DNA of 64,000 nt, from assembly GCF_013215705.1 (NCBI RefSeq), contig NZ_JABSQR010000008.1, positions 1 through 64,000 of the forward strand, read 5' to 3'. The position numbers were made by a program, and so were the translations under genes. Each line of letters begins with the position of its first letter. Position 1 is the first letter of the stretch. This DNA is from Moritella sp. (GTDB lineage: Bacteria > Pseudomonadota > Gammaproteobacteria > Enterobacterales > Moritellaceae). Below are positions 34,208-43,337 of the stretch, in pieces. The notes beneath the pieces are model-generated. The model saw nothing but the letters and a program-made list of their open reading frames with translations, did not search any database and was not told where the DNA came from.

Positions 34208-34381
34208 ATGAGTGAACTATCAGTAAAACAAAAATTAAATGAAGTGTTTGACGAAGTATTTGAACATGATGGTTACGGTGACTTTAGAGTTGAAATGAAA
34301 ATATTGAAACGTAATCAAAAAGAAATAATTATCCACTGCGGTAAGCAGTACAGATTTACTTTGGATTTTCAGAAAGACTGA
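34208..34381 (+). CDS. hypothetical protein (57 aa)
   Basis: The ATG at 34208 begins MSELSVKQKLNEVFDEVFEH, then DFRVEMKILKRNQKEIIIHC and KQYRFTLDF. The form is one helix followed by three or four strands. It begins 10 bp after the preceding gene, so the two are surely co-transcribed. I do not recognise the family. Confidence 0.55.
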   Translation: MSELSVKQKLNEVFDEVFEHDGYGDFRVEMKILKRNQKEIIIHCGKQYRFTLDFQKD

Positions 34382-34538
34382 TTATATCCAGTAAACCCCA
34401 GTTAAAGGCAACTGTTTTTAATTGGAACCATGGAGCGGCGAGAGGTCGTCCATTTTAACTACAAACTAAAATCTCATAGAACGCAGCGGGCGCGAGGCCT
34501 GTGTACTCTATACAATCATAAGTATAGGTATTTTAAAA
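34382..34538 (+). other. 157-nt leader of the first prepilin gene, GC-rich block
   Basis: The stretch near 34431-34505 is clearly richer in G and C than its AT-rich surroundings. It has GGAGCGGCGAGAGGTCGTCC and CGCAGCGGGCGCGAGGCCTG, both able to form short stems. I could not match it to a known riboswitch; the conserved GEMM core is not there. A short open frame across it looks incidental. Confidence 0.3.
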
Positions 34539-35531
34539 ATGAAATTCGTAAACAAAAATCAAGGCGGTTTCACGCTTTTAGAACTATTAGTTGTTGTTGG
34601 TATCATCGCAATCATCGGTGGCGCAATGCTTTCATCATTCAGTGGGCAAGAAGCTACCGCTGCACGTGGTGTTGCAACAAGCGCAATCGCAGGTATTGAA
34701 GATGCGACTCGTATCTACCGTGCTACAACTAAAGGTACGCTTCCGAACAACATGGAATCTCTTGTTTGTGCTAACTATGATGCCGCTGGTACGGTATCAA
34801 CTTCAGTCCCTTCAGCAGCTGATGGTGGTGTACTTCCTGCAACAGCGGCAGCAACTACGTCTTATAAATACGGTGGCACATCAAATGCATCGGGTATTGG
34901 CGGCGGTATGACTAAAAAACTAGCGGCTAAATTCGATATCGCGGCACTAACAGCGCTGCAAGCAACAGCACTGAACGATGTTGGTATTACAAGCATGCGT
35001 TATGCAATTTCTGAAGCTTGTGATACGGATGTTACAACGACAGCGTCAATATTCGCATTAGATGGTACTACATCAGTTGATTTTGGTGATGGCGGTGAGG
35101 GTCTAGTAGGTATTGATATTCCAAATCAAGCATTTGAAGGCTTACGCCCAGATGGTCAAACTGGTTATAAATTCCGTGGTATTGGTTTTGCCGGTACGAT
35201 TGAAACGGCTTCTCCAGTGCTAATTTGGAAAAAAGGCGACGGTGGTTATAACAACATTAAACTTGGCGCAGCGGAAAGTGATGTGCTTATCGCGATGGGT
35301 GTAGGCCAAGCGTCTGATTTAGTGGGTACAGGTCCTAATGCTGCATTCAGTAAAGCACCTTTCTACGGTCAAGTAGGTAAAGATAAATACGCTCATTACA
35401 TTGCACTTATCAACGTGGGTCCTGCAGGTGACGAGTTTACTAACGGTGAAACACAAGTACAAGCGGTTGTTGATGCGCGTGGTGACTTCTTAGATGAAGA
35501 AATAGCTGAATTTAACGGTCAAAAAATCTAA
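34539..35531 (+). CDS. prepilin-like protein (pseudopilin), long
   Basis: This 330-aa protein has a class III signal: MKFVNKNQGG^FTLLELLVVV, cut after G10 with the required Glu at +5. The hydrophobic helix of about 20 residues is followed by a large Ala/Thr/Gly-rich head domain. Two cysteines (CANYDA and CDTDV) could form a disulfide. At about 320 mature residues it is much longer than a T2SS GspG (about 140). Its head looks unlike known pilins to me. Being first in the locus after its own leader, it may be the most strongly expressed subunit. Confidence 0.8.
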   Translation: MKFVNKNQGGFTLLELLVVVGIIAIIGGAMLSSFSGQEATAARGVATSAIAGIEDATRIYRATTKGTLPNNMESLVCANYDAAGTVSTSVPSAADGGVLPATAAATTSYKYGGTSNASGIGGGMTKKLAAKFDIAALTALQATALNDVGITSMRYAISEACDTDVTTTASIFALDGTTSVDFGDGGEGLVGIDIPNQAFEGLRPDGQTGYKFRGIGFAGTIETASPVLIWKKGDGGYNNIKLGAAESDVLIAMGVGQASDLVGTGPNAAFSKAPFYGQVGKDKYAHYIALINVGPAGDEFTNGETQVQAVVDARGDFLDEEIAEFNGQKI

Positions 35532-35668
35532 TCGTATTTAATTAAAGTTAATTAACTCGTTTAGTAAGACATGATCAAGGGGGAATACCTCTTGGTTATG
35601 TCTATTTAACATCGAATTAATTCTACTTTCTATTTCTTTATATTTACTGCTTATTCTAGTTGTTACCT

Positions 35669-36445
35669 ATGACATATATTTCACAAATATCATCTAATAT
35701 TATACCTCGAACTCATTATGCAATCGATCATCGTCATCGTGGTTTTACCTTGCTGGAATTATTAGTTGTAGTGGGCATCTTAGCAATACTTGCTGGTGGC
35801 GCTATGTATTCATTTAATCAAAATTCGGTTAAAGAGAGTCAATTAGCAACAGCTAAAACTGAAATGCTTAATATTAGAAATGCGTTATTAACTTATAAAA
35901 AAGACAATTTTTCATTTCCAAGTCAGACATCTCCTGTTGATTTATTGTTTTTATATTCAAGCATGGACAGTAACGGCACAATTCAAATACCGTGGAATAA
36001 TGATTATCAACGTGGTTGGCGTGGCCCTTATTTAAGTGGCGGTGATAGCGGCTTAGTGGATATCGGAAACCAATTAATTTCAGACGGTTCGGGCAGTCCC
36101 TTATTTGGCGACATGAGCAGTATAGTTCGCGCTATTCCCGACCCATTTCAATTGATGCCTCAAAAATTCAAACAAGATACGCGTACTATCCAAGCGTGTA
36201 ATGACCCCGATCCGAGCACACATAATTGTGTATTGGAATGGTGGTCAGTTGGTACAACATCAAGTAATTATCAACCCCCCCATCAAGCATATGGTCGACC
36301 TTATTTGTTGTTTGATCTCAATACAAAAGACCACGCAAGAATTGTGAGTATGGGACCCAATGGCCGTTATGACGGACGTGCATTAACGAGTGATGAAACA
36401 TGTCATAGTCAATTTAATGATGATCTCGTGTTATGTGTTTACTAA
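35669..36445 (+). CDS. prepilin-like protein, GspG-type
   Basis: This 258-aa protein runs from ATG 35669. It has an unusually long 25-residue leader ending RHRG^FTLLELLVVVGILA, with Glu at +5. The head includes WRGPYLSGGDSG and, near the end, IVSMGPNGRYDG. These resemble the GspG WxGPYL block and the C-terminal loop (S-x-G-x-D/N-G) that binds calcium in major pseudopilins. Cysteines in HNCVLEWW, ETCHSQ and LCVY may pair. A shorter TTG-started version upstream is less likely. Confidence 0.78.
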   Translation: MTYISQISSNIIPRTHYAIDHRHRGFTLLELLVVVGILAILAGGAMYSFNQNSVKESQLATAKTEMLNIRNALLTYKKDNFSFPSQTSPVDLLFLYSSMDSNGTIQIPWNNDYQRGWRGPYLSGGDSGLVDIGNQLISDGSGSPLFGDMSSIVRAIPDPFQLMPQKFKQDTRTIQACNDPDPSTHNCVLEWWSVGTTSSNYQPPHQAYGRPYLLFDLNTKDHARIVSMGPNGRYDGRALTSDETCHSQFNDDLVLCVY

Positions 36446-36474
36446 AAATGTATTTATTTAAAAAGGAATTATTA

Positions 36475-37017
36475 ATGAATAACGCTCGTTTAAATTTCTT
36501 ACTGTTTAGATTACGCTTGGTTTCATTTTTTATTTTAATTATATTTTCGACCCATTTGATGGCAGCTGACGCTGAAAAAAGTGAAATACCATTTTATGAA
36601 CTTGATCAAATGCTTGTCGAGTTTAAAGCAACGCGTGAAGGCACTGTTGAATTATCGCTATTTCGAAAAATAAAATTTGAAGGTCAAGTTATTGAACTTC
36701 CTTATGAACGCAAACATGGTTATTTAGACAAAGTTATTCGAGATATAGCGCCTAAGTCTACAGTTGTATCAACAAAGGGGATAACAATAGTTTCTAAACA
36801 TGATAAATCATTATCTGTTTACATTATTGATGAGCTAGCGGATGGAATGAATGAGCATTTAAACATTGGCGATGATGTAGCTTTCGAAGCATTCCATGTT
36901 TACAACTCTCCCTATGGACCAGGATTACTGATTTATAGTTGGGAAAAAAAAGTAGAACCTAACTGGTTCCAACGTTTTTTAATTGAACGTAAAAGGCGCG
37001 AAGTTAATGCGCGCTAA
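36475..37017 (+). CDS. exported hypothetical protein of the secretion locus
   Basis: This 180-aa protein starts at ATG 36475 after AAGGA. The signal peptide (LVSFFILIIFSTHLMAADA) is cut near residue 31. The mature part is mixed and beta-rich (GITIVSKHDKSLSVYIIDEL and DDVAFEAFHVYNSPYGPGLL), with a basic end, RFLIERKRREVNAR. It lies between two prepilin genes and overlaps the next one by 11 bp. I do not recognise it. It could be a periplasmic assembly factor of the MshK/PilP sort, which is inference. Confidence 0.65.
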   Translation: MNNARLNFLLFRLRLVSFFILIIFSTHLMAADAEKSEIPFYELDQMLVEFKATREGTVELSLFRKIKFEGQVIELPYERKHGYLDKVIRDIAPKSTVVSTKGITIVSKHDKSLSVYIIDELADGMNEHLNIGDDVAFEAFHVYNSPYGPGLLIYSWEKKVEPNWFQRFLIERKRREVNAR

Positions 37018-38158
37018 TTTAAGTAACAATCAGCGACGAGAAAAAAGTCAGCACGGTTTTTCATTATTAGAATTGGTCTTAGTGATGGTCATTATGGGCG
37101 TTATGGCCTCAGTGTCATTAACTTTTATAGATGAAAAAGATAGCCAACAACGTTATCAACAGTCAGTTGAAAAACTAAAAATGATCCAACGATTTATATC
37201 ATCTGTACATCTTTACCAAGGCCAGTTAATTAATAGTGGGTTCAGTGCTGATAATGGACTAAATAATGAGTTAATTAATATGCTCCTCGGCTATACATCA
37301 GCAGATGATTATTATGTTTACTCAGCGACACCTATTTTTGTCAATATTGATGCTGATGATTCAAGTGATGCTAATGGTAGTCGCAAACAAATTATTGTTA
37401 ATACTCAGCTGTTTAAAGGTAGTCGTCCTGGATTGTTCGATCTTAGTCAATATCGTGATGGAGAGGGGAAAATAAAAGACAGTTGGGGTGAGTCCTTTAA
37501 TATTCAGACGTTGAATAATGATACTGAATTTAGCGTTGCGATTTCGGCCGCAAGCTCGACCTATAAAAATGTCAGTAATAATTTTCATCGTATCAATATC
37601 GAAAAATCTATTTATGTCAATGAATTATCTGTAACTGTAAACAATTTACCTGATGCAACAAGCCATTTTAAAGTGGCATTAATTTCGTTTACTAATCGAA
37701 CTGATTGTAATGGCAACAGTGACGAAATTAAACGCTGTTGGCAAACTTTAAAAAGCAATGTTAATACAGCGTCACCTGCGCCTTTTAATAACGTATTCAA
37801 AATAGTTGAAAGCAGTGACGATAATATGATTTTTGTCGATGACACTAATAAAATTCAATCCATTTCGCCTGAACCAAGCAACATCAACACCCACAAAATG
37901 ACCGAACTTACTTTTACCGATGACGCTAATAAGCAATGGCATTTCAATGCCGTAATGCCTACGCAAGCTACAGAGTTTGATTTTTCAGACCATGCGGAAG
38001 CAAAAATCACAGTGGGCAGTCATGTGGTCATATTGCTGGAAGAAATATCGCCGAGTTCAAATACATGGCAGATATACAATGCTGAAAATCCTATTGTGAC
38101 CTATGTGAATCTATTACCTGGCGTATCACCTGAACCTATTATGTTGAGTTTATTATGA
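37007..38158 (+). CDS. prepilin-like protein, large minor pseudopilin type
   Basis: This 383-aa protein starts at ATG 37007, overlapping the previous gene by 11 bp. The leader REKSQHG^FSLLELVLVMVIM is cut after G17, with Glu at +5. The large head (about 340 residues) has DDSSDANGSR and WGESFNIQTLN-type loops and a Cys pair (DCNGN and RCWQTL). The size recalls GspK-like or tip pseudopilins, but the fold was not verifiable. It overlaps the next gene by 4 bp (ATGA). Confidence 0.75.
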   Translation: MRANLSNNQRREKSQHGFSLLELVLVMVIMGVMASVSLTFIDEKDSQQRYQQSVEKLKMIQRFISSVHLYQGQLINSGFSADNGLNNELINMLLGYTSADDYYVYSATPIFVNIDADDSSDANGSRKQIIVNTQLFKGSRPGLFDLSQYRDGEGKIKDSWGESFNIQTLNNDTEFSVAISAASSTYKNVSNNFHRINIEKSIYVNELSVTVNNLPDATSHFKVALISFTNRTDCNGNSDEIKRCWQTLKSNVNTASPAPFNNVFKIVESSDDNMIFVDDTNKIQSISPEPSNINTHKMTELTFTDDANKQWHFNAVMPTQATEFDFSDHAEAKITVGSHVVILLEEISPSSNTWQIYNAENPIVTYVNLLPGVSPEPIMLSLL

Positions 38159-39933
38159 GTCAATCACCTTCAAAACTCAGTTTGTTCGGAAACTTAGTTA
38201 GAAATAAAGGGAACGCATTAAGTCGTCCGTTTCTTGAAAAAATGTCTGCAGGCACCAATCGATTATTGGTTATTGAAAGTCGTGGTTTTGGTATTAATGC
38301 GTATGTTATTGAGAGAAGTGGTAATGCAATCATATTAATTGAATTTGTGCATAACAAAATAGCAAGTTGTGATGATTCATTAGCTGACATTTGTGAGCAG
38401 TTAACGGCGGCGGAATGTGCGATACCTAAAAAAGCATTATTGGTGTCAGGGTCTGTGACAGCTGCATTAATTTCATTGCCGATAGATAGTGATAAAACAC
38501 TGTCAGATAAACAGATGTTAGAACTTGTTCGTTGGGAAATGGAACCACTGTTTAACGAATTCATCGCCTATTGGACTATTGGGGGATTATTAATAGCCAA
38601 AGATTACTTAACAGAATCACAACGTAAGCAATTGCTCATTGACCTTGGTGAACAAAAAGAAAAATTAGCAGGTAGAGGTGGGCGTGCCCCTGCACGATTT
38701 GGTGAACTGGCCATACGTGCTGCATATATTACTAAGGAACAACTTGATGAATGTTTACGTATTCATGAAGAAACACAATTATTAGATCCAACGATTGACT
38801 GTAGTTGGAGTGATAACGCGATTGCAACGGATCAACAGGGTGGGCTCTGGTTATGTGCTGCCATGAATGCACAAATTCGACAACAATGGGTCGATGCATT
38901 TAGCCATAATAAGATTTTTCTTTCGGGTATTTATTCGCAACATCACAGTGCTGTTAGCCAATTGCCAATAAGTGAAAACGAGCAATTACTGATCATTTTC
39001 AATGTCGGGCTGGTTACTGGCATTGTCGTTAAAAATAAGCGAGTAACAGTAACTAAGCAGTATAGATGTAGTGATCATGCACTAACAAGCGATGAAATAA
39101 TTACTTTATTGACTGAGCATTTAAACGTTCAACTTCAAACCGATATAACGGATGAGCCGAGTGCTATCTATTATAGTGGTTATCATCCTCAGATAAGCCA
39201 CTTAATTACTGAAATGACGCCGCAATTAAATGCTACATGGATATGTTTAGATGGTGTTTTAGCGAAAGATGAACAAGCATTAATTGTTGGCGATGCTGCC
39301 ATAGCCGGTGCTGCAAATCATTATTTTAATCAATATTCCTTACAGCAGCAAAGTCGTTTAATTGGCACACCCCTACCACCCGCTTGGTATAAAAACACAT
39401 CTGTACAAGGTGGGTTAATTTGTTTAAGTATATTCGCCTTTATCGCTGCAAATGAAGCGCATTATTATTATACCGAACAACGTGTTTTCTTAGAAATTCA
39501 GCAGAATGAAATTGCAGTTGAGGTCATTGATAAGATAAATGATGCGCTGAATAGTAAAAATGTAAGATATACGCGCCTAACGAAGCAAAAACAACAATTC
39601 GAAGAAAAGCTAGTGATTCTATCTGTTCGTCAACAAGGACTGAATTCGGTGTTACTAAAAAGACAGGAGTTTATCGCCAATTTATTACCGCTAATTTCTC
39701 GTAGTATTAATGACCAATTGATACTGGAAATGGTTGAAGAGGGTAATTGGTATCATTTTTCATTAAGCGGTTGGGCGTCTGAACAACTTGCTATTGATGA
39801 TTTTAATCAACAGCTTACTTCAGAGCTAGAACCTTGGAGAATGCAATTGACGAATAGTTCTAGCCAAGAAAGTACTAGTGACTTTGGCGTTGACGGCTAT
39901 CAATTTATGATGACGTTGGAGCCAGTAGAGTGA
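38155..39933 (+). CDS. PilM/PilN-type (GspL-like) fusion with an inserted domain
   Basis: This 592-aa protein has a cytoplasmic N-half of PilM/GspL-like actin fold (LLVIESRGFGINAYVIE, LLVSGSVTAALISLPID, and the strand QLLIIFNVGLVTGIVV). Inside it, residues about 147-217 hold LLIAKDYLTESQRKQLLIDL and ARFGELAIRAAYITKEQLDE. That pattern is otherwise typical of the N-terminal domain of GspE/MshE ATPases. One membrane segment at about 420-440 (GGLICLSIFAFIAANEA) is followed by a coiled coil (EKLVILSVRQQGL) and a PilN-like periplasmic end. It probably docks the ATPase to the envelope ring. Confidence 0.72.
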   Translation: MSQSPSKLSLFGNLVRNKGNALSRPFLEKMSAGTNRLLVIESRGFGINAYVIERSGNAIILIEFVHNKIASCDDSLADICEQLTAAECAIPKKALLVSGSVTAALISLPIDSDKTLSDKQMLELVRWEMEPLFNEFIAYWTIGGLLIAKDYLTESQRKQLLIDLGEQKEKLAGRGGRAPARFGELAIRAAYITKEQLDECLRIHEETQLLDPTIDCSWSDNAIATDQQGGLWLCAAMNAQIRQQWVDAFSHNKIFLSGIYSQHHSAVSQLPISENEQLLIIFNVGLVTGIVVKNKRVTVTKQYRCSDHALTSDEIITLLTEHLNVQLQTDITDEPSAIYYSGYHPQISHLITEMTPQLNATWICLDGVLAKDEQALIVGDAAIAGAANHYFNQYSLQQQSRLIGTPLPPAWYKNTSVQGGLICLSIFAFIAANEAHYYYTEQRVFLEIQQNEIAVEVIDKINDALNSKNVRYTRLTKQKQQFEEKLVILSVRQQGLNSVLLKRQEFIANLLPLISRSINDQLILEMVEEGNWYHFSLSGWASEQLAIDDFNQQLTSELEPWRMQLTNSSSQESTSDFGVDGYQFMMTLEPVE

Positions 39934-40583
39934 TGACTGATAAACGCATAAATACGGTGAAAATTAAGAAAAAACCAATTAGTGTACGTGAAAAATTACT
40001 CATTGGTGTCCTTGCTATTTCTTGTGTCATTGGTGGTTATTTAATGTTGCGTGTAAAGACGCAAATAACACAACGTGAAGTCTGGCAAGAGCAGCTAACA
40101 GATAGTCAAGACGACCGTAAATCTGCGCGTCCGCACAGAGCAAGTAATTATGACTCAGAGAAACTAGCTGAAGAGATCAAACAAATCGAATTATTAATAA
40201 ACCAAACCAAAGAAAATGTGGCGGGTATTGAAGGACGTTTTATTGATTTAAACAGTAAAAAGGCCGTTGCAGATATGCGCGGGCGTTTAACTGCCCTTGC
40301 ACAAAACCATTCATTACGAATGGCAAGCGTTTCGCAGTCAAACCAAGATCTCACTAAATTTACCAAGGCTCATCAGCAGGAGTTGTCTGATTTTTTAGAG
40401 CGTCCAATGTTTAATATAAAGCTTTATGGACGTTATCACCACCTACTTAATTTTATAAAACAATTAGATACCTTACCTAACCGAGTTGTTGTGACGCATT
40501 TTTCTTTATCCTCACGTAGAAATACGTTCCAAGCTGCTAATGGTAAAAAAGAGCTGCTTATTCAACTGACATTGAGTTTTTAA
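39933..40583 (+). CDS. PilO-like inner-membrane assembly protein
   Basis: This 216-aa protein has a basic N-terminus, one membrane segment at about 22-42 (EKLLIGVLAISCVIGGYLML), a coiled coil at about 75-115 (LAEEIKQIELLINQTKENVA) and a ferredoxin-like C-domain (LYGRYHHLLNFIKQLDTLPN, then VVVTHFSLSS). This is the PilO/GspM layout. The ATG overlaps the previous stop (TGATG). It would pair with the PilN-like half of the preceding protein. Confidence 0.75.
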   Translation: MTDKRINTVKIKKKPISVREKLLIGVLAISCVIGGYLMLRVKTQITQREVWQEQLTDSQDDRKSARPHRASNYDSEKLAEEIKQIELLINQTKENVAGIEGRFIDLNSKKAVADMRGRLTALAQNHSLRMASVSQSNQDLTKFTKAHQQELSDFLERPMFNIKLYGRYHHLLNFIKQLDTLPNRVVVTHFSLSSRRNTFQAANGKKELLIQLTLSF

Positions 40584-40586
40584 TTT

Positions 40587-41675
40587 ATGAGTACATTAGC
40601 ATCTTTTGAATCAATCTTAACTGTCGCGGATGGGTTAAATACGTCTGACATACATTTGTCTGACCGTTGCTACCCTACATTTAGGCTTTCTGGTCGTTTA
40701 GTTGAACAGACGGATTTAGACCAATTAACACCGATAACATTACAAGGTTTTTGTAAAGTTATTACTGATGACAGACAGTATCAGCAGTTAGTTGAACATC
40801 GAAGTATAGACCTCGCATTTACGAGTAAAACGGGCTTAAGGTATCGTGTAAATATCTATTTTGAGCGAGGATGCCCAGCCCTTGCGATACGTTGGTTAGA
40901 TGGCAGTTTTCATAGTTTAGAAGAATTGAGATTACCAAAACAACTACTAAAACTAGCGCAATTAAAAGATGGGTTAGTATTAGTCACAGGCGCGACGGGC
41001 AGTGGTAAGTCCACGACGTTAGCCAGTATTATCAATGAGATAAACGAAACTAGACCCTGTCATATTTTAACGATTGAAGACCCTGTGGAGTTTTTACATC
41101 ACAATAAACAAGCAATGATACATCAACGAGAAATAGGCCGAGATGTTAATTGTTTTTCCGATGCAATCAGGGCCGCTATGCGTGAAGATCCTGATGTGAT
41201 CTTACTCGGCGAAATGCGAGACCTCGAAACCATGAACGCCGCGTTAATGGCTGCTGAAACAGGCCACTTAGTGTTTTCTACGTTACACACCAATGACGCG
41301 ATAGGTGTTATAGACCGCTTAGTTGGTGCGTTTCCTGGTGAGGAACAATCGGGGGTGCGTCAGCAATTATCAATGGTACTTCGAGCAGTGGTAACACAAA
41401 CCTTAGTACGTCCTGATAACGCAACAGGGCGTGTACCTGTTAATGAAATCCTTATCGTTAATTCAGCTGTATCTAACTTGATCAGAAATCATAAACCGGA
41501 ACAGATCTATTCTGTTATGGAATCAGGTCGTGCGTTAGGTAATCAAACGCATGATTATGCATTGGCATTACGGGTGAAAGAAAAATTAATTCCTCGAGAG
41601 CAAGGCGTTAGATTAGCAAGAAAACCACATGCGTTTAATGAGTTAGTTAATCAATTACTGAAGGGATATAACTAA
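40587..41675 (+). CDS. PilT-like ATPase
   Basis: This 362-aa hexameric ATPase of the PilT branch has Walker A GATGSGKSTTLASI (near residue 133), Asp box LTIEDPVEFLH, Walker B EDPDVILLGEMRDLET and His box GHLVFSTLHTN. The PilT-specific A-x-x-NLIR motif (AVSNLIRNHKPEQIYSVMES) is conserved. PilT retracts type IV pili, and T2SS loci do not normally include it. It lies directly before the GspE/PilB gene, so extension and retraction motors would be co-produced. Confidence 0.88.
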   Translation: MSTLASFESILTVADGLNTSDIHLSDRCYPTFRLSGRLVEQTDLDQLTPITLQGFCKVITDDRQYQQLVEHRSIDLAFTSKTGLRYRVNIYFERGCPALAIRWLDGSFHSLEELRLPKQLLKLAQLKDGLVLVTGATGSGKSTTLASIINEINETRPCHILTIEDPVEFLHHNKQAMIHQREIGRDVNCFSDAIRAAMREDPDVILLGEMRDLETMNAALMAAETGHLVFSTLHTNDAIGVIDRLVGAFPGEEQSGVRQQLSMVLRAVVTQTLVRPDNATGRVPVNEILIVNSAVSNLIRNHKPEQIYSVMESGRALGNQTHDYALALRVKEKLIPREQGVRLARKPHAFNELVNQLLKGYN

Positions 41676-43337
41676 ATGATCAGAGATAACGTATTAATCA
41701 ATGCGGGTATTCAAACGGGTATGTTAGATGAAACTAAGATTGCAGAATACAAACTTGCAGCAAGACGTGAGCGTGTTGATTTGTTGCATCTGCTAACTTA
41801 TAAATTGCGATTTCCTATTGCTGATTTATATCGGGCGTATGCACAAACGCAGGGAATCCGATTTTTGACTAATGATGAAATACGTGTTGATCCTCAGCTA
41901 TTAAGAAAAATATCACCTTCAATCATTGAGCGTCGATTAGTGGTCCCATTAATGCCCATCGACGAAACCGCATTATTGCTGGTGGATAATCCTGAAGATA
42001 GAGCTGGGTTATCACAGGTACAGCGATTACTTCCGCCCGATATAGAAATTTGTATGACGGATCCGAATTTATTACAGCAGCTCGTGATTCGGGTTACGCA
42101 AGCGACAAACGATGAGGAACCACCTGAGTTTGATCCTGTTATTAGTTTGGATGAGATGATCCGTGAAGCCTATTTGTACCGTACATCGGATATACATTTT
42201 GAACCTGCAAAAGAAACATTCCATATTCGATTTAGAATTGATGGCTGCTTACAGCCTTACGCACAGATTTTTAGTGCAGAGCAAGGCGCTGCTCTCATGA
42301 GTCGTATGAAAGTACTTGCAGGTATGGACATTTCAGAACAACGTATGCCGCAGGATGGCGGCATGACTTATGAATTAGATAATAATATTTCTTTTGATAT
42401 TCGTGCCGCAACCGTGCCTGTTAAGTTTGGAGAAAGGGCTACGTTACGGTTATTAGGCTCTGACAGTGAAGCATTATCGTTAAAGAAAATAGGCTTCTCA
42501 GAACGGGCTTTAGCGCGATTTTCAGACGTCATCAAACGCCCTCATGGCATGATTTTAATTACGGGTCCAACGGGATCTGGTAAATCAACGACCCTGTATT
42601 CTGCGCTCCAACAAATTGCCAGTAACGATATCAATGTGTTGACTGTTGAAGACCCCATTGAATATGTAATGGAAGGCATTTCTCAGGTTCAAGTTAGCTC
42701 AAAAGTATCATTTTCCAGTGCATTAAGATCATTTCTACGTCATGACCCAGATGTGATCATGGTCGGGGAAATTCGAGATAGTGAAACAGCGGGGATTGCC
42801 ATGAAAGCGGCATTGACTGGTCACATGGTATTTTCAACTTTGCATACTAATTCTGCTGTTTCAACCATCAGTCGTTTGATCGATATTGGTGCCGAACCAT
42901 TTTTAATCGGTTCAACGTTAGTGAGTATTATTGCTCAGCGTTTGGTGCGTCGATTATGTGGGTTTTGTAAAGTATCTGTTGAACTTTCTGACGATGATAG
43001 AAAGTTATTGCGCCTAACTCATGAGCATAATGGCTATGTGAATGAAAAAAAAATTGATGACGCGAATGTTTTCAAGGGTACTGTTTATCAAGCTAAGGGG
43101 TGTGCGAACTGTCACGACAGTGGTTATAAAGGGCGAATAGCCTTATTTGAAACCCTGTGGGTTGACGATCATTTAGCGCAAGTGATTGGTAATGGTGCGA
43201 CTGAAAAAGAAATTCTCGAAAATGCTACGGATTTTGTGAGTTTAGCGGATGACTGCCGAGAAAAAATACGAGCAGGGCATACAAGCATTGCTGAATTCGA
43301 ACGTTTATCTTTAGGTCGTGAAGAGGCGATTAACTAA
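41676..43337 (+). CDS. GspE/PilB-type assembly ATPase
   Basis: This 553-aa extension/secretion ATPase starts right after the PilT-like stop. The N-terminal MshEN-like domain (about 1-140) is followed by Walker A GPTGSGKSTTLYSAL (near 295), LTVEDPIEYVMEGI, Walker B HDPDVIMVGEIRDSET and His box GHMVFSTLHTN. The tetracysteine zinc site is seen as CGFC and CANC. MshEN domains of related ATPases bind c-di-GMP; whether this one keeps the ligand residues is unclear. Confidence 0.9.
   Translation: MIRDNVLINAGIQTGMLDETKIAEYKLAARRERVDLLHLLTYKLRFPIADLYRAYAQTQGIRFLTNDEIRVDPQLLRKISPSIIERRLVVPLMPIDETALLLVDNPEDRAGLSQVQRLLPPDIEICMTDPNLLQQLVIRVTQATNDEEPPEFDPVISLDEMIREAYLYRTSDIHFEPAKETFHIRFRIDGCLQPYAQIFSAEQGAALMSRMKVLAGMDISEQRMPQDGGMTYELDNNISFDIRAATVPVKFGERATLRLLGSDSEALSLKKIGFSERALARFSDVIKRPHGMILITGPTGSGKSTTLYSALQQIASNDINVLTVEDPIEYVMEGISQVQVSSKVSFSSALRSFLRHDPDVIMVGEIRDSETAGIAMKAALTGHMVFSTLHTNSAVSTISRLIDIGAEPFLIGSTLVSIIAQRLVRRLCGFCKVSVELSDDDRKLLRLTHEHNGYVNEKKIDDANVFKGTVYQAKGCANCHDSGYKGRIALFETLWVDDHLAQVIGNGATEKEILENATDFVSLADDCREKIRAGHTSIAEFERLSLGREEAIN

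Noticed and set aside
34382-34538. GEMM-type c-di-GMP riboswitch before the prepilin gene
   Set aside because: The conserved GEMM core and tetraloop-receptor elements could not be found; only local GC-rich stems are seen.
34430-34699. Plus-strand frame starting before the first prepilin gene
   Set aside because: It overlaps the prepilin start in another frame and is rich in Arg/His/Trp, typical of a shadow frame.
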